From positions 62,001-126,000 of the forward strand of contig WGLP01000003.1 of NCBI GenBank assembly GCA_016125505.1: a DNA stretch of 64,000 nt, in the 5' to 3' direction. Source of the stretch: Gammaproteobacteria bacterium (lineage in GTDB: Bacteria; Pseudomonadota; Gammaproteobacteria; UBA6429; Thiohalophilaceae). Shown in pieces: positions 20,157 through 28,890 of this stretch; within the stretch, counting starts at the first letter, position 1; each line of letters opens with the position of its first letter. A model generated the notes under the pieces. It saw nothing but the letters and a program-made list of their open reading frames with translations. It had not been told where the DNA came from and did not search any database. A program made the position numbers and the translations under genes.

Positions 20157-20920
20157 TACTTTGCTCCTGAAATCTGTTGCAGCGGATAGTTACCTTGTTC
20201 CAACTCTGGCTCACACACATTCACGCTTTCGCACACCGGACACTCCTCGGTGTTTTGCACTGCGCCTTGCAGCTGTCGTTCCAACTGGGCGATGCGATCC
20301 ACCAGACAGGCGATGGCCTTACCGACCGGGTCTGGGATCAGATGATGATCCAGGTCGATCCCGTACGGATTCATCTTGCCGGCCTCGCGCACCTGCACGA
20401 CCTTGCCTGGAATGCCGACCACGGTACAACCGGCGTCGACATCCTGAATCACGACCGAATTCGCGCCGACCCGCACACGGTCCTGCAGGGTGATCGGCCC
20501 GAGAATTTTGGCGCCGGCGCCGACCATTACACCGTCACCCAGGGTCGGATGGCGTTTGCCCTTGTTCCAACTGGTACCGCCCAGCGTGACGCCATGATAG
20601 AGCGTGACATCATTGCCGACTTCCGCGGTTTCACCGATGACGACACCAGCACCATGGTCGATGAAGAAACGCTGGCCGATGGTGGCACCCGGATGAATAT
20701 CGATATTCGTAAACACGCGTGAGAGATAGGAAATCAGACGCGCAGGATAGTGCCACTTCGCCCGCCACAAGCGATTGGCGATACGATGCAGGATGATGGC
20801 GTGCACACCCGGATAGGTGGTCATTACCTCAAAGGTCGAACGCGCTGCCGGGTCGCGTTCGAAGACACAGGCGATATCGCGTTTGATTTGTTGCCAGAGT
20901 GATATGCGTGTTGCCGTCAT
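20156..20920 (-). CDS. cysE: Serine O-acetyltransferase, nif-linked
   Basis: A 254-residue serine acetyltransferase with an N-terminal helical domain and a left-handed beta-helix of hexapeptide repeats ([41 protein letters not shown] is the classic region; His in DHGAG is catalytic). It makes O-acetylserine for cysteine synthesis, feeding sulfur to NifS. Azotobacter has the same cysE1 inside its nif cluster. The C-terminal extension contains [10 protein letters not shown], a cysteine-rich tail that typical CysE lacks; it could bind a metal or be redox sensitive. Confidence 0.92.
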   Translation of the reverse strand: MTATRISLWQQIKRDIACVFERDPAARSTFEVMTTYPGVHAIILHRIANRLWRAKWHYPARLISYLSRVFTNIDIHPGATIGQRFFIDHGAGVVIGETAEVGNDVTLYHGVTLGGTSWNKGKRHPTLGDGVMVGAGAKILGPITLQDRVRVGANSVVIQDVDAGCTVVGIPGKVVQVREAGKMNPYGIDLDHHLIPDPVGKAIACLVDRIAQLERQLQGAVQNTEECPVCESVNVCEPELEQGNYPLQQISGAK

Positions 20921-20940
20921 CGTCGTATCCTTCTGTGACT

Positions 20941-22092
20941 TCAGGCGAGCATTGCCTGATCGCTGCCAGTGAGTTCCCGATAGAGCGAAACCAGATAATC
21001 CACATGCGGCACCTGTTTGGTCCGGCTGGTGAAAGAACGGATTTGTGCCAGCAGTAATTCCGCCTCTTCCTGCATCAGGGCGATACCGATGTCGGCATAC
21101 ACCTTGATCACCGACGCCGTACCCGAATGCTTGCCCAGCACGAACTGGTGTTCGCGTCCCAACAACATGGGGTCGACACCCTGGTAATTATGAATGTCCT
21201 TGATCAGACCATCGACATGGATGCCGGATTCGTGCAGGAACGCGCCTTGCCCGATCAGGCTTTTGTGCCAGGCTACCGGGCGGCCGGCGGCACGCTCGAC
21301 CTCAGCGGAGAGGCCCGTGATGTTTTTCAGATCGATGTCGATGTCGTAGTTGTACAAGTGTTTCAGGCCGAACACGACCTCTTCCAGCGGCGCATTGCCG
21401 GCGCGCTCGCCCAGCCCGTTGACGGTGGTGTTCACATGACTTGCACCGGCGCGTACCGCGGCGAGGCTGTTGGCGGTTGCCAGGCCTAGGTCATCGTGGG
21501 CATGCATTTCGATCTGCAGGTCGCTGTTACGCACCAGCCGTTTGATCACGCGTAACACGCTGAAGGGGTCCATGATGCCCAGGGTATCGGCAAAACGAAA
21601 ACGCATGGCACCGGCGCGTTGCGCGGCCTCGATTACCTGGAGCAGAAATTCCGGATCGGCGCGGGAGGCGTCTTCGCCGCCAACACAGACATCGAGACCC
21701 ATATCACGCGCATGCAAGACAAAGAAGGGAATGGAGCGGAGGACCCAGTCGCGGTCCTTGCCCAGCTTGCGTTGAATCTGTTGATCGGAGACGGGAATCG
21801 ACAGGTCGACCATGTGTACCGGCAGGCCGCGGCAATGACTCAGGTCATCGGCGCGCATGCGGTTCCACACCAGCAGGCGGGCATTCAAACTCAGTGCCGC
21901 CACCGCCGCGATGGATTCGCGTTCCTCGGGACCCATGGCGGGGATGCCAATCTCCAGCTCCGGCACACCGATGGCGTCCAGGCCACGCGCAATTTTCAGC
22001 TTCTCTTCCAGGGTAAACACGACACCGGCGGATTGTTCGCCGTCGCGCAAGGTCGTGTCGTCGATGATGATGCGGCGTGGTGCTTTGCTCAT
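20941..22092 (-). CDS. nifV: Homocitrate synthase NifV
   Basis: A 383-residue homocitrate synthase of the isopropylmalate-synthase family. Signature motifs are [16 protein letters not shown] (N-terminus), the metal-binding [13 protein letters not shown] and [13 protein letters not shown]. It condenses acetyl-CoA with 2-oxoglutarate to give the homocitrate of FeMo-co. Start at 22092 is supported by GGGAGCAAGGCC just upstream. It is the first gene of the operon running to clpX, with a sigma54 promoter at 22132-22147. Confidence 0.93.
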   Translation of the reverse strand: MSKAPRRIIIDDTTLRDGEQSAGVVFTLEEKLKIARGLDAIGVPELEIGIPAMGPEERESIAAVAALSLNARLLVWNRMRADDLSHCRGLPVHMVDLSIPVSDQQIQRKLGKDRDWVLRSIPFFVLHARDMGLDVCVGGEDASRADPEFLLQVIEAAQRAGAMRFRFADTLGIMDPFSVLRVIKRLVRNSDLQIEMHAHDDLGLATANSLAAVRAGASHVNTTVNGLGERAGNAPLEEVVFGLKHLYNYDIDIDLKNITGLSAEVERAAGRPVAWHKSLIGQGAFLHESGIHVDGLIKDIHNYQGVDPMLLGREHQFVLGKHSGTASVIKVYADIGIALMQEEAELLLAQIRSFTSRTKQVPHVDYLVSLYRELTGSDQAMLA

Positions 22093-22131
22093 GGCCTTGC
22101 TCCCGAAGAGAGTGTGCTTAGTACTCTCTAT

Positions 22132-22147
22132 AGCAACCGCCATGCCA
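22132..22147 (-). promoter_or_regulatory. sigma54 promoter of nifV operon
   Basis: Minus-strand TGGCATGGCGGTTGCT matches the consensus TGGCAC-N5-TTGCW with correct GG/GC spacing. Transcription should begin near 22120, about 28 bp before the nifV ATG. Confidence 0.8.
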
Positions 22148-22231
22148 TCATGATTTATTGTATAAAAACAATAAGTTATGTGACTTTAGCAGGATAAAAG
22201 CCATGCCGCTTTACCACAAACACAAGACAAT

Positions 22232-22247
22232 TGTTGGGTTTGCAACA
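22232..22247 (-). promoter_or_regulatory. NifA upstream activator site for nifV
   Basis: An exact TGT-N10-ACA motif about 112 bp upstream of the predicted nifV transcription start, the usual distance for NifA acting through IHF-assisted looping. Confidence 0.65.
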
Positions 22248-22283
22248 AGACGGGTTTGCCTGGAAAAGCACGTCATAGAAAGA

Positions 22284-22313
22284 CACTGGATGCCGGGTCA
22301 TGCCCGGCATGAC
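22284..22313. repeat. Dispersed hairpin repeat (CACTGGATGCCGG... type), short copy
   Basis: CACTGGATGCCGGGTCATGCCC-type hairpin (ATGCCGGG / CCCGGCAT arms). Members of the same family occur at 26987, 30885, 40680, 41961 and 45848. Confidence 0.75.
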
Positions 22314-22321
22314 AGGGACAT

Positions 22322-22346
22322 AAAAGAAAGGGACCCAAAGGGTCCC
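22322..22346 (-). terminator. Rho-independent terminator of nifS operon
   Basis: On the minus strand a perfect GGGACCC / GGGTCCC 7-bp stem with a 3-base loop (22330-22346) is followed by TTTCTTTTAT. It lies about 45 bp downstream of the nifS stop. Confidence 0.7.
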
Positions 22347-22389
22347 GAAAAAGGAGTACTACCAGGATAACAAAATCATCCATGGGGAC

Positions 22390-23598
22390 TTAGGCATAAA
22401 CTGGAGCGAAGGCCTTCTCCGGATCCTCCACCGGACCATTCTCACCCCAATACGGCGACAGCTTACGCAGTTGCGCCACGATGGGCGGTACTGCGGTAAT
22501 GACACGCTCGATCTCTTCCATCGAGTTGTAACGCGACAACGAGAAACGCACCGTGCCATGCGCCGCGGTATAGGGAATGCCCATGGCGCGCATGACATGC
22601 GACGGTTCGAGCGAACCCGACGTGCAGGCTGAGCCACTGGAGGCAGCGATGCCGGCCTTGTTCAATAACAACAGGATCGCCTCGCCTTCGATATATTCGA
22701 ATGCAATATTGGCTGTGTTCGGCAGACGATCATCCGGATTGCCGGTGACAAAGGCGTTCGGCACTTGCGCCAGGATGCCCTGCTCCAGACGATCACGCAT
22801 GGCCTTCACCACGGTGTTTTCGTGTTCCATGTTTTGCAGCGCCAGCTCGGCGGCTACACCCAGGCCCACGATAGAGGCACTGTTTTCCGTACCGGCACGC
22901 CGACCGCGCTCCTGATGACCGCCGCGCAACAGCGGACGAAAACGTACGCCGCGACGCAGATACAACACGCCGATACCTTTAGGCGCATGCAGTTTGTGTC
23001 CGGACAGGGACAGCATATCGATCTTGATGTTCTTCAGGTCGATGGGGATCTTGCCAACCGCCTGTACCGCGTCGGTATGAAACATCACACCGGCGGCATG
23101 CGCCATCTCCGCCATTTCCAGCACCGGGAAAAACGTGCCGGTTTCGTTATTGGCCCACATCACGGAGACGATGGCGACCTTGTCGCTCAACAGACGCTTG
23201 TACTCGTCGAGATCGAGGCGGCCTTTGCCATCCACTTTCAAACGGTGAATGGTATAGCCTTCCTTTTCCAGGTTTTCGCACAACGTCAGGATCGCCGGGT
23301 GTTCCACCACCGTGGTGATGATTTCCTTGCGCTCGGGCTGGGCCTTGAGCGCGGACAGGACCGCGGTGGAATCGGATTCCGTACCACAAGAGGTAAAGAT
23401 GATTTCAGAATCGTGTTCCGCACCCAGCAAGGTCTGCACCTGTTTGCGCGCCTTCTTCAGGGCCATGCCGACCTTGTTGCCGAAGCTGTGCAGGGAAGAC
23501 GGGTTACCGAACTGCTCGGTGAAGAACGGCAGCATGGCCTCCACGATCTTCGGATCGACCATGGTGGTCGCATTGTTGTCCAGATAGATATCGGCCAT
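22390..23598 (-). CDS. nifS: Cysteine desulfurase NifS
   Basis: A 402-residue pyridoxal-phosphate enzyme that mobilises sulfur from cysteine for nitrogenase Fe-S clusters. The PLP lysine is in SLSGHKLHAPKG and the persulfide cysteine in SSGSACTSGS. I start at the ATG 23598 (ADIYLDNNATT), the family's standard N-terminus; the open frame upstream belongs to the intergenic/NifU end. It lies 4 bp after nifU and ends shortly before a terminator hairpin. Confidence 0.95.
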   Translation of the reverse strand: MADIYLDNNATTMVDPKIVEAMLPFFTEQFGNPSSLHSFGNKVGMALKKARKQVQTLLGAEHDSEIIFTSCGTESDSTAVLSALKAQPERKEIITTVVEHPAILTLCENLEKEGYTIHRLKVDGKGRLDLDEYKRLLSDKVAIVSVMWANNETGTFFPVLEMAEMAHAAGVMFHTDAVQAVGKIPIDLKNIKIDMLSLSGHKLHAPKGIGVLYLRRGVRFRPLLRGGHQERGRRAGTENSASIVGLGVAAELALQNMEHENTVVKAMRDRLEQGILAQVPNAFVTGNPDDRLPNTANIAFEYIEGEAILLLLNKAGIAASSGSACTSGSLEPSHVMRAMGIPYTAAHGTVRFSLSRYNSMEEIERVITAVPPIVAQLRKLSPYWGENGPVEDPEKAFAPVYA

Positions 23599-23602
23599 GG
23601 TC

Positions 23603-24514
23603 TTAACCTCCTGCCTTGGCAGCCTGCGCCATTTGCGCCTGGCTGGCCGGTACCACCTTGATGAATTCACCCAGGTCTTCCATCAGGCGCTGCTGAATAC
23701 CACCGAGGGTCATCTGTGCCATCTGGCAACCGCTGCAGGCACCGATCATGTTGACGTAGACGGTGTTGCCAACGACATCGACCAGTTGCACGTCACCGTG
23801 GTCGCGTTGCAGATTGGGACGAATGGATTCGATAATCATCTCAATGCGGCGCATGCGTTGCAGATTGGTCATGCCAGCACTGGCGGCAATCGGTTCCGGT
23901 TCCGCCGCGGTCTTGCTCGGCGCATTGGGATCGAAGGTCTCGCCCTTTTCGGCCAGCACCTTGATCAGGATCTCTTCGATGCCTTCGTGACAGGATGAAC
24001 AACCACCGCCGGCCTTGGTGTAGTTGGTGACGTCTTCCACGGTACGCAGGTCGTTGGCGCGAATGGTGTCTTCGATCATCACCGCATCCACGGCGAAGCA
24101 TTTGCACACCAGGGCGCCTTCTTCGTGATCGTCGCTCCACTCTTCGCCGCGGTAATTGGCGACAGCGGCCTGCAGGGCTTCGCGGCCCATGACCGAACAG
24201 TGCATCTTCTCCGGCGGCAGGCCGTCGAGAAACTCCGCGATGTCCTGGTTGGTCACCTTGAGCGCCTCATCCAGGGTCTTGCCCTTGATGATCTCCGTCA
24301 AGGCGGAAGACGAGGCAATCGCCGAGCCGCAGCCGAAGGTTTGAAAACCGGCATCCTGAATGATCTCGGTTTCCGGATCCACCTTCAGGGTGAGGCGCAA
24401 GGCATCACCGCAGGAGATCGAGCCCACCTCACCGGTGGCGTTGGCGCCATTGACGGCACCCGCATTTTTCGGGTTGAAGAAATGATCCTTAACCTTTTCC
24501 GAATAGTCCCACAT
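23603..24514 (-). CDS. nifU: Fe-S cluster scaffold NifU
   Basis: A 303-residue three-domain NifU: IscU-like N-terminal scaffold ([35 protein letters not shown]), a central [2Fe-2S] BFD-type domain (ALVCKCFAV ... GGGCSSC) and a C-terminal Nfu domain with CSGCQM. The full architecture marks it as dedicated NifU, not housekeeping IscU. It works with NifS and is flanked by iscA and nifS in one operon. Confidence 0.95.
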   Translation of the reverse strand: MWDYSEKVKDHFFNPKNAGAVNGANATGEVGSISCGDALRLTLKVDPETEIIQDAGFQTFGCGSAIASSSALTEIIKGKTLDEALKVTNQDIAEFLDGLPPEKMHCSVMGREALQAAVANYRGEEWSDDHEEGALVCKCFAVDAVMIEDTIRANDLRTVEDVTNYTKAGGGCSSCHEGIEEILIKVLAEKGETFDPNAPSKTAAEPEPIAASAGMTNLQRMRRIEMIIESIRPNLQRDHGDVQLVDVVGNTVYVNMIGACSGCQMAQMTLGGIQQRLMEDLGEFIKVVPASQAQMAQAAKAGG

Positions 24515-24537
24515 GGCGCACCCCGCTGATGAGTAAT

Positions 24538-24861
24538 TTAGACCGAGAACGAATTACCGCAGCCACAACTGTTGGTGGCGTTCGGATTTTCAAACTTGAA
24601 ACCGCTGCCTTCGAGACCGTCGACAAAATCCACCTTCACACCCTGCAGCATGGGTGCGCTCTGGGGATCGATAAACACCTTGACCGCACCGAAGGTCACG
24701 ACGGTGTCGGTGAGATCCGAGGCCTCTTCCAGGCTCATCCCGTACTGGAAACCGGAGCAACCGCCGCCCTGTACGCTGATGCGCAAGCCGGCGATAGGTG
24801 AATCGGCACCCTTGATAAAACGGTCGATGGCCTGGATGGCATTGTCAGTGAGCGTCAGCAT
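24538..24861 (-). CDS. iscAnif: A-type Fe-S carrier, nif-specific IscA
   Basis: A 107-residue HesB/IscA protein with the three ligand cysteines in [10 protein letters not shown] and NSCGCGNSF. It carries Fe-S clusters or iron to targets. First gene of the iscA-nifU-nifS operon, 23 bp ahead of nifU, with a sigma54 promoter 63 bp upstream. Confidence 0.93.
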   Translation of the reverse strand: MLTLTDNAIQAIDRFIKGADSPIAGLRISVQGGGCSGFQYGMSLEEASDLTDTVVTFGAVKVFIDPQSAPMLQGVKVDFVDGLEGSGFKFENPNATNSCGCGNSFSV

Positions 24862-24875
24862 TGTGTATTTCTCCT

Positions 24876-24891
24876 TGGCAAGTCGCTTGCA
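24876..24891 (+). promoter_or_regulatory. Possible sigma54 promoter for NifZ-like/SagB operon
   Basis: Plus-strand TGGCAAGTCGCTTGCA has correct GG/GC spacing and one deviation from consensus. It points towards the NifZ-like gene at 25107, with a long (about 200 bp) leader. Its near-palindromic nature makes this less certain than the opposite-strand element. Confidence 0.5.
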
Positions 24892-24923
24892 TTGAATTAC
24901 CTGAACTCGTTGTGATTGGCTTC

Positions 24924-24939
24924 TGCAAGCGCCATGCCA
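24924..24939 (-). promoter_or_regulatory. sigma54 promoter of iscA-nifU-nifS
   Basis: Minus-strand TGGCATGGCGCTTGCA is a near-perfect -24/-12 element; transcription should start near 24912, about 50 bp before iscA. Confidence 0.85.
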
Positions 24940-25048
24940 CAGCGAAAAACACGGGTTTTCTGCCTGTTTTTATTGGTTTTTTCAGAATCGACAGGCACGA
25001 AAAACTTGTCGCAAAACCCGCAGACAACGGCGTTGTTGCGTTCGGTTT

Positions 25049-25064
25049 TGTCGCCTTTATGACA
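25049..25064. promoter_or_regulatory. NifA upstream activator site in iscA / NifZ-like intergenic region
   Basis: Exact TGT-N10-ACA, about 137 bp upstream of the predicted iscA start. It could also serve the divergent plus-strand promoter, although it would then lie downstream of it. Confidence 0.65.
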
Positions 25065-25106
25065 AACCGATTTGCCACAGGCCGCACAAACGTAGGAGGA
25101 TACGTC

Positions 25107-25358
25107 ATGTCACTCAACGAACTGCAACCCGGCGATATCGTGTACGCCGCCACCACGATCTACAGCGACGGCGAGGTCCCGGGCTATCCCGAGAACAGCG
25201 TACTCGCCGCCACCGGGACCCGTGGCGTGATCATCAACGTCGGTCATCTCGAAGAAGACCCCAACAAGGAGTTGATGCTGGTCCGTTTCGAAAACGCCCA
25301 ACAGGAACTCGGCCCGCCCGTAGGTTGCTGGGTCGAGGAATTAATGGATGCCCAATGA
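25107..25358 (+). CDS. Short NifZ-domain protein
   Basis: An 83-residue protein consisting of a single NifZ domain (LQPGDIVYAATTIYSDGEVPGYPENSVLAATGTRGVIINVGHLEE, then LGPPVGCWVEEL). The ATG at 25107 follows a strong TAGGAGGA. It overlaps the next gene by 11 bases. This is a second NifZ-type gene in the island; the longer NifZ at 18.8 kb has a different sequence, so the two may act at different assembly steps. Confidence 0.8.
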   Translation: MSLNELQPGDIVYAATTIYSDGEVPGYPENSVLAATGTRGVIINVGHLEEDPNKELMLVRFENAQQELGPPVGCWVEELMDAQ

Positions 25359-26976
25359 CAAGGTGACGGCCCAGGCTGTGATCCACGACTATCACGCGCG
25401 GACGAAACATCATTTGCAACGCTATGCCGCCGGGCCGGGCACCCTCGACTGGGACCATCAACCCAATCCGTTTCGTCACTTTGCCGGCGCCGCGCAATTT
25501 CCTTTCGGGCTGCACGCCGATGCGCTCACGAGCACTTATCAACAACTCTATACGCCCGATGCCATCGCGCCGTTCGCTTTGAACGCGCAACACCTCGGAG
25601 TATTTTTTGAGTTGTCGTTCGCCCTCTCGGCCTGGAAACAATACGGCACGGCACGCTGGTCATTGCGCTGCAATCCCTCCAGTGGCAATCTGCATCCCAC
25701 CGAAACGTACGCCGTGCTGGTTAACACGCTGGATACCCTCGCCGCCGGCGTGTATCACTATTGCAGCGATCAGCACGCCCTGGAACAACGTTGTCGATTC
25801 AACTCCTCCGCTGACACCCACGGTTTTTTGCTTGGTCTCTCCACGATTGCCTGGCGCGAGGCCTGGAAATACGGCGAGCGCGCCTTTCGTTATTGCCAGC
25901 TGGATACCGGCCATGCCATTGCCTGCGCGGATTACGCCGCCGCCTGTCTCGGCTGGCGCACGCAGCTCGTGCACGACGTCAACGATGCGCAGATTGCCCG
26001 CCTGCTCGGCCTCGATCGCAACGCGGACTTTAACAATGCGGAACGCGAGACCCCGGAGTTGTTGCTATGGATAAGCCCCGACGGTGCGGATGCCGTGCCC
26101 GAGCTGACGGCATTCCTTAGCGAGGCCCAACAGACTGCCTGGCAAGGTCAGGCCAACCTGCTCGATCCCCGGCCCATGTACCAATGGCCGGTGATCGATG
26201 AGGTGACAGCCGCCAGTGAAAAAACAGACAGCGACGATGTTCAGACATCGCCTTTATCCACAGCACGGACACATCCACTGCCGTCGCACGCTGTCAACAT
26301 GGCGCAACTGATCCGCCAACGCCGCAGCGCCCAGGCCTATGACGGTCAGACCGGTATCCGTACTGACGCCTTCGTGCGCCTGCTGGATGCGCTGATGCCG
26401 CGGCGCGAATATCCAGTATGGCGTGCCTGGCCTTATCCAGCACATATCCAACCGGTATTTTTCATACACCGCGTGGAAGGCCTGACGCCCGGCCTGTATA
26501 TCCAGGTGCGCAATCCGGCACAGCTCTCCGCGTTGCGCACACAACTCAATCCGCAATTCGACTGGAGTACGCCGGGAGAAGGTGCATTACAGGAAACATT
26601 CGCACAACTGGGTTTTTATCATCTGGTGACGGCCAACGCACAGGCCGCGGCGCGCAAGTATGCCTGTCATCAGGATATCGCCAGCGACAGCGCCTTTGCC
26701 GTCGCCATGCTGGCACCGCTGCAAGACGCGGTCGACACCGCCGCCTGGCATTATCGCCATCTGTATTGGGAAGCGGGAATGCTCGGACAGGTGATGTATC
26801 TGGAAGCCGAGGCCAGTGACTTGCGCGGCACCGGCATCGGCTGTTTCTTTGATGACGCTATTCACCAGATCCTCGGCATCCAGGATGCGCGCTGGCAGTG
26901 TCTGTATCAGTTCACGCTTGGCGGCGCCCTGAACGACATGCGACTGATCTCACTGCCGCCCTACGCAGGTCGTTAA
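25348..26976 (+). CDS. SagB/ThcOx-type nitroreductase-fold oxidoreductase, duplicated domain
   Basis: A 542-residue protein with two nitroreductase-like halves (about 35-240 and 300-540). The first half has WSLRCNPSSGNLHPTETYAVL, the hallmark of SagB-type FMN dehydrogenases; the second has IRQRRSAQAYDGQTGI and ends LGGALNDMRLISLPPY. SagB enzymes oxidise azolines in peptide toxins, but no YcaO partner or precursor peptide is present here. Translation is coupled to the NifZ-like gene by an 11-base overlap, pointing to a nitrogenase-related redox role that I cannot specify. Confidence 0.8.
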   Translation: MPNDKVTAQAVIHDYHARTKHHLQRYAAGPGTLDWDHQPNPFRHFAGAAQFPFGLHADALTSTYQQLYTPDAIAPFALNAQHLGVFFELSFALSAWKQYGTARWSLRCNPSSGNLHPTETYAVLVNTLDTLAAGVYHYCSDQHALEQRCRFNSSADTHGFLLGLSTIAWREAWKYGERAFRYCQLDTGHAIACADYAAACLGWRTQLVHDVNDAQIARLLGLDRNADFNNAERETPELLLWISPDGADAVPELTAFLSEAQQTAWQGQANLLDPRPMYQWPVIDEVTAASEKTDSDDVQTSPLSTARTHPLPSHAVNMAQLIRQRRSAQAYDGQTGIRTDAFVRLLDALMPRREYPVWRAWPYPAHIQPVFFIHRVEGLTPGLYIQVRNPAQLSALRTQLNPQFDWSTPGEGALQETFAQLGFYHLVTANAQAAARKYACHQDIASDSAFAVAMLAPLQDAVDTAAWHYRHLYWEAGMLGQVMYLEAEASDLRGTGIGCFFDDAIHQILGIQDARWQCLYQFTLGGALNDMRLISLPPYAGR

Positions 26977-26986
26977 ATAAAGTCTT

Positions 26987-27030
26987 GTCATGCCGGAATT
27001 TGCTGCTGCAAATATCCGGCATCTAGTGAC
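26987..27030. repeat. Dispersed hairpin repeat, single unit
   Basis: GTCATGCCGG ... CCGGCATCTAGTGAC with a central TTGCTGCTGCAAA hairpin; one half of the composite repeat seen in full at 41961 and 45848. It sits between convergent genes and could end transcription. Confidence 0.7.
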
Positions 27031-27048
27031 TTTAAAGAATTAAAAAAC

Positions 27049-27318
27049 TCACGCCATCCGGATCTGTACCAGGCCGCCGATCGACTGCAGTTCGGCGGGT
27101 GTCTTCGCGGTGATACTCAGTGCGTGCAGTTTGCCGCTGGTCAATTCCGCCGAGAACAAGGCCAGGATAGGTTGCTGACGTTGCATGGTCATTTTGCCCT
27201 GAAATTCATCGCTGATCACGTAAACCGCGAAACTGCAATCTTCTCCCGACACATCAATCGTTGCGCTGGGATGCAGGGTGGTAATCCGGCTGACGATCTC
27301 TTCCGCTTGCATGGCCAT
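27049..27318 (-). CDS. BolA-like protein
   Basis: An 89-residue BolA/YrbA-type protein (AEEIVSRITTLHPSATIDVSGEDCSFAVYVISDEF, ... LHALSITAKTPAE). The ATG at 27318 has AGGAG seven bases upstream; a second ATG follows at 27312. The histidine in KLHALSI is the BolA ligand that, together with CGFS glutaredoxins, coordinates a [2Fe-2S] cluster. The CGFS glutaredoxin gene lies 11 bp upstream in the same operon, so a BolA-Grx4 pair dedicated to nitrogenase Fe-S traffic is likely. Confidence 0.85.
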   Translation of the reverse strand: MAMQAEEIVSRITTLHPSATIDVSGEDCSFAVYVISDEFQGKMTMQRQQPILALFSAELTSGKLHALSITAKTPAELQSIGGLVQIRMA

Positions 27319-27329
27319 AGCGAGTCTCC

Positions 27330-27653
27330 TTATTGCACTGCCGATTGCAGCATCGGTAACAGTTCGCCGTTCTTGAGCATCTCTTCGACGATATCGCTGC
27401 CGCCGATGATCTGGCCCTTGATGAACAATTGCGGAAAGGTCGGCCAACTGGAGACAGAGGGCAGGCGCTCCATGATGAAGGGCGAAGCCAATACATTCAC
27501 GTAGGCAAAGTCGATGCCGGTGGATTTGAGCACGGCCGCTGCCTTGGCGGAAAAGCCGCAGCTGGGTGCCTCCGGTGTGCCCTTCATGTACAGAATGATC
27601 GGATTCTCCGCCAGTTGTTGCCGGATCTTCGCTTCAGTTGTTGAGGTCGTCAT
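27330..27653 (-). CDS. Monothiol glutaredoxin (Grx4/GrxD type)
   Basis: A 107-residue monothiol glutaredoxin with the active site PSCGFSAKA and the typical N-terminal IRQQLAENPIILYMKGTPEAP. Such proteins ligate and transfer [2Fe-2S] clusters with glutathione. It stands between the rhodanese-ankyrin and BolA genes in a NifA-type operon. Confidence 0.93.
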   Translation of the reverse strand: MTTSTTEAKIRQQLAENPIILYMKGTPEAPSCGFSAKAAAVLKSTGIDFAYVNVLASPFIMERLPSVSSWPTFPQLFIKGQIIGGSDIVEEMLKNGELLPMLQSAVQ

Positions 27654-27675
27654 CGTCAGTCTCCATCAGTAGATT

Positions 27676-28440
27676 TCAAATCGCCTTCACCCTGCGTTTC
27701 AACAAACGCAGGACGTCGACGGTGGCGGCGCTATCCAGCGCCGTAAAGCCATCCAGGGTTTCTGCCGCCAGGTTCGCGCCGGCATTCACCAGGGCCTCCA
27801 CCACCGGAAACTTGCCGGCGGAGGCGGCATAAATCAAACAGGTCGCGCCATTGACGTTGCTGTTGTCGATATCAATGCCGTGTTCGATCAACAGGCGTAG
27901 CGTCTCAAGGCTTTCACTGACACAGGCAAACCACAGTGCGTTATTCATGTCGTTATTACACAGATTGATTTCCACACCGGCCTGCAACAACTCATCAATA
28001 AACTGGGTCTCGGCCAGCATCGCCGCCTGCATCAAGGGTGTCATGCCATTCGTGATGCGGCTGTTGAGATTACGGAGGTCAAAGCCCTGATCTTCCAGCC
28101 ACCACGCCAGCCGGGTGGACAGTGCATCACTGGCATCATGGCGGTATTGTTGATCCGCCCAGGCCTGCCAACCGCCTTCCAGATTAAACACCTCGCTGAA
28201 GCCCAGGTTGACCAGAAACGTGGCGAGGTCACGGCTGCTGATGCCGTGATAGCAATATACCAGGACAGGTTGATCCCTGTCTGCACGCGCCAGGCGTTTG
28301 ATCACCATATCGCTGACTAACTGCGCGCCGGGCAAATGTCCCTGTTCGTAACTGCGCGGGTCCCGGCAATCGAGTACCTGCATATCGCCACGTTCACACA
28401 GGGCTACTGCATCACTGGCAAGCAAGGATTGATATGACAT
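27676..28440 (-). CDS. Rhodanese-ankyrin fusion protein
   Basis: A 254-residue fusion. Residues 1-105 are a rhodanese domain with the catalytic loop cysteine in VYCYHGISS; residues about 120-250 are ankyrin repeats (NGMTPLMQAAMLAETQFIDELLQAGVEIN, NGATCLIYAASAGKFPVVEALVNAGANL). The start ATG at 28440 lies 38 bp below a sigma54 promoter. Sulfur transfer to NifS/Grx partners guided by the ankyrin part is a reasonable inference. Similar genes occur in Azotobacter-type nif islands. Confidence 0.85.
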   Translation of the reverse strand: MSYQSLLASDAVALCERGDMQVLDCRDPRSYEQGHLPGAQLVSDMVIKRLARADRDQPVLVYCYHGISSRDLATFLVNLGFSEVFNLEGGWQAWADQQYRHDASDALSTRLAWWLEDQGFDLRNLNSRITNGMTPLMQAAMLAETQFIDELLQAGVEINLCNNDMNNALWFACVSESLETLRLLIEHGIDIDNSNVNGATCLIYAASAGKFPVVEALVNAGANLAAETLDGFTALDSAATVDVLRLLKRRVKAI

Positions 28441-28477
28441 CTCCGATCCTTCAGGCAATGGTCTTGCCTTGGCTAAA

Positions 28478-28493
28478 GGCAAGGTCTATGCCA
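28478..28493 (-). promoter_or_regulatory. sigma54 promoter of rhodanese-Grx-BolA operon
   Basis: Minus-strand TGGCATAGACCTTGCC has the -24 TGGCA and -12 TTGC with correct spacing. Start expected near 28466, in the 138-bp gap upstream of the rhodanese gene. Confidence 0.75.
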
Positions 28494-28559
28494 GTCGGGC
28501 GGAAAAGTTTAAGCTGTTGTTTTTGTTATAAACGGCTGCATGAAATCGACGACACTCCT

Positions 28560-28575
28560 TGTCGCAGATACAACA
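28560..28575 (-). promoter_or_regulatory. NifA upstream activator site for rhodanese operon
   Basis: Exact TGT-N10-ACA about 94 bp upstream of the predicted start, just beyond the 3' end of the 28579 gene. Confidence 0.65.
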
Positions 28576-28578
28576 AAG

Positions 28579-28890
28579 CTACAAGAGATGGACCTGCAGT
28601 ACGGCGAGCAATTGATCGAAATTCAGATCTTCCTGCATCTCGATGTTCTTGCTCATGGCGCTCTCGGGCAAGGCTGGATACTCCAGGTGCACACCGTAGC
28701 GCTCGGCCTGCTGACCATAAGTGTAGAGGTAAGCACTCATTCCCTCTTCACCCGGCCGGTAAATACGAACCGCCATGGCGTCGAGTTCTGCGTCAGTGCT
28801 GATACAAAATTGCGCTACCCCCAGGCCTTCCTGCAACAACAGCAGCACATGTTTGATGCTGATATCCTTGTCGAGGGCCCAGATGTTCAT
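28579..28890 (-). CDS. nif-associated conserved protein of unknown function
   Basis: A 103-residue acidic protein (DKDISIKHVLLLLQEGLGVAQFCIS..., ending FDQLLAVLQVHLL). No catalytic motif or membrane segment is visible. It overlaps the upstream DUF2750 gene by one base (TAATG-type junction at 28890), so both are co-translated within the nifF operon. I do not recognise the family. Confidence 0.65.
   Translation of the reverse strand: MNIWALDKDISIKHVLLLLQEGLGVAQFCISTDAELDAMAVRIYRPGEEGMSAYLYTYGQQAERYGVHLEYPALPESAMSKNIEMQEDLNFDQLLAVLQVHLL

Noticed and set aside
25348-26976. SagB-like gene as part of an azole-peptide biosynthetic cluster
   Set aside because: No YcaO cyclodehydratase, precursor peptide or export genes nearby; context is nif only.
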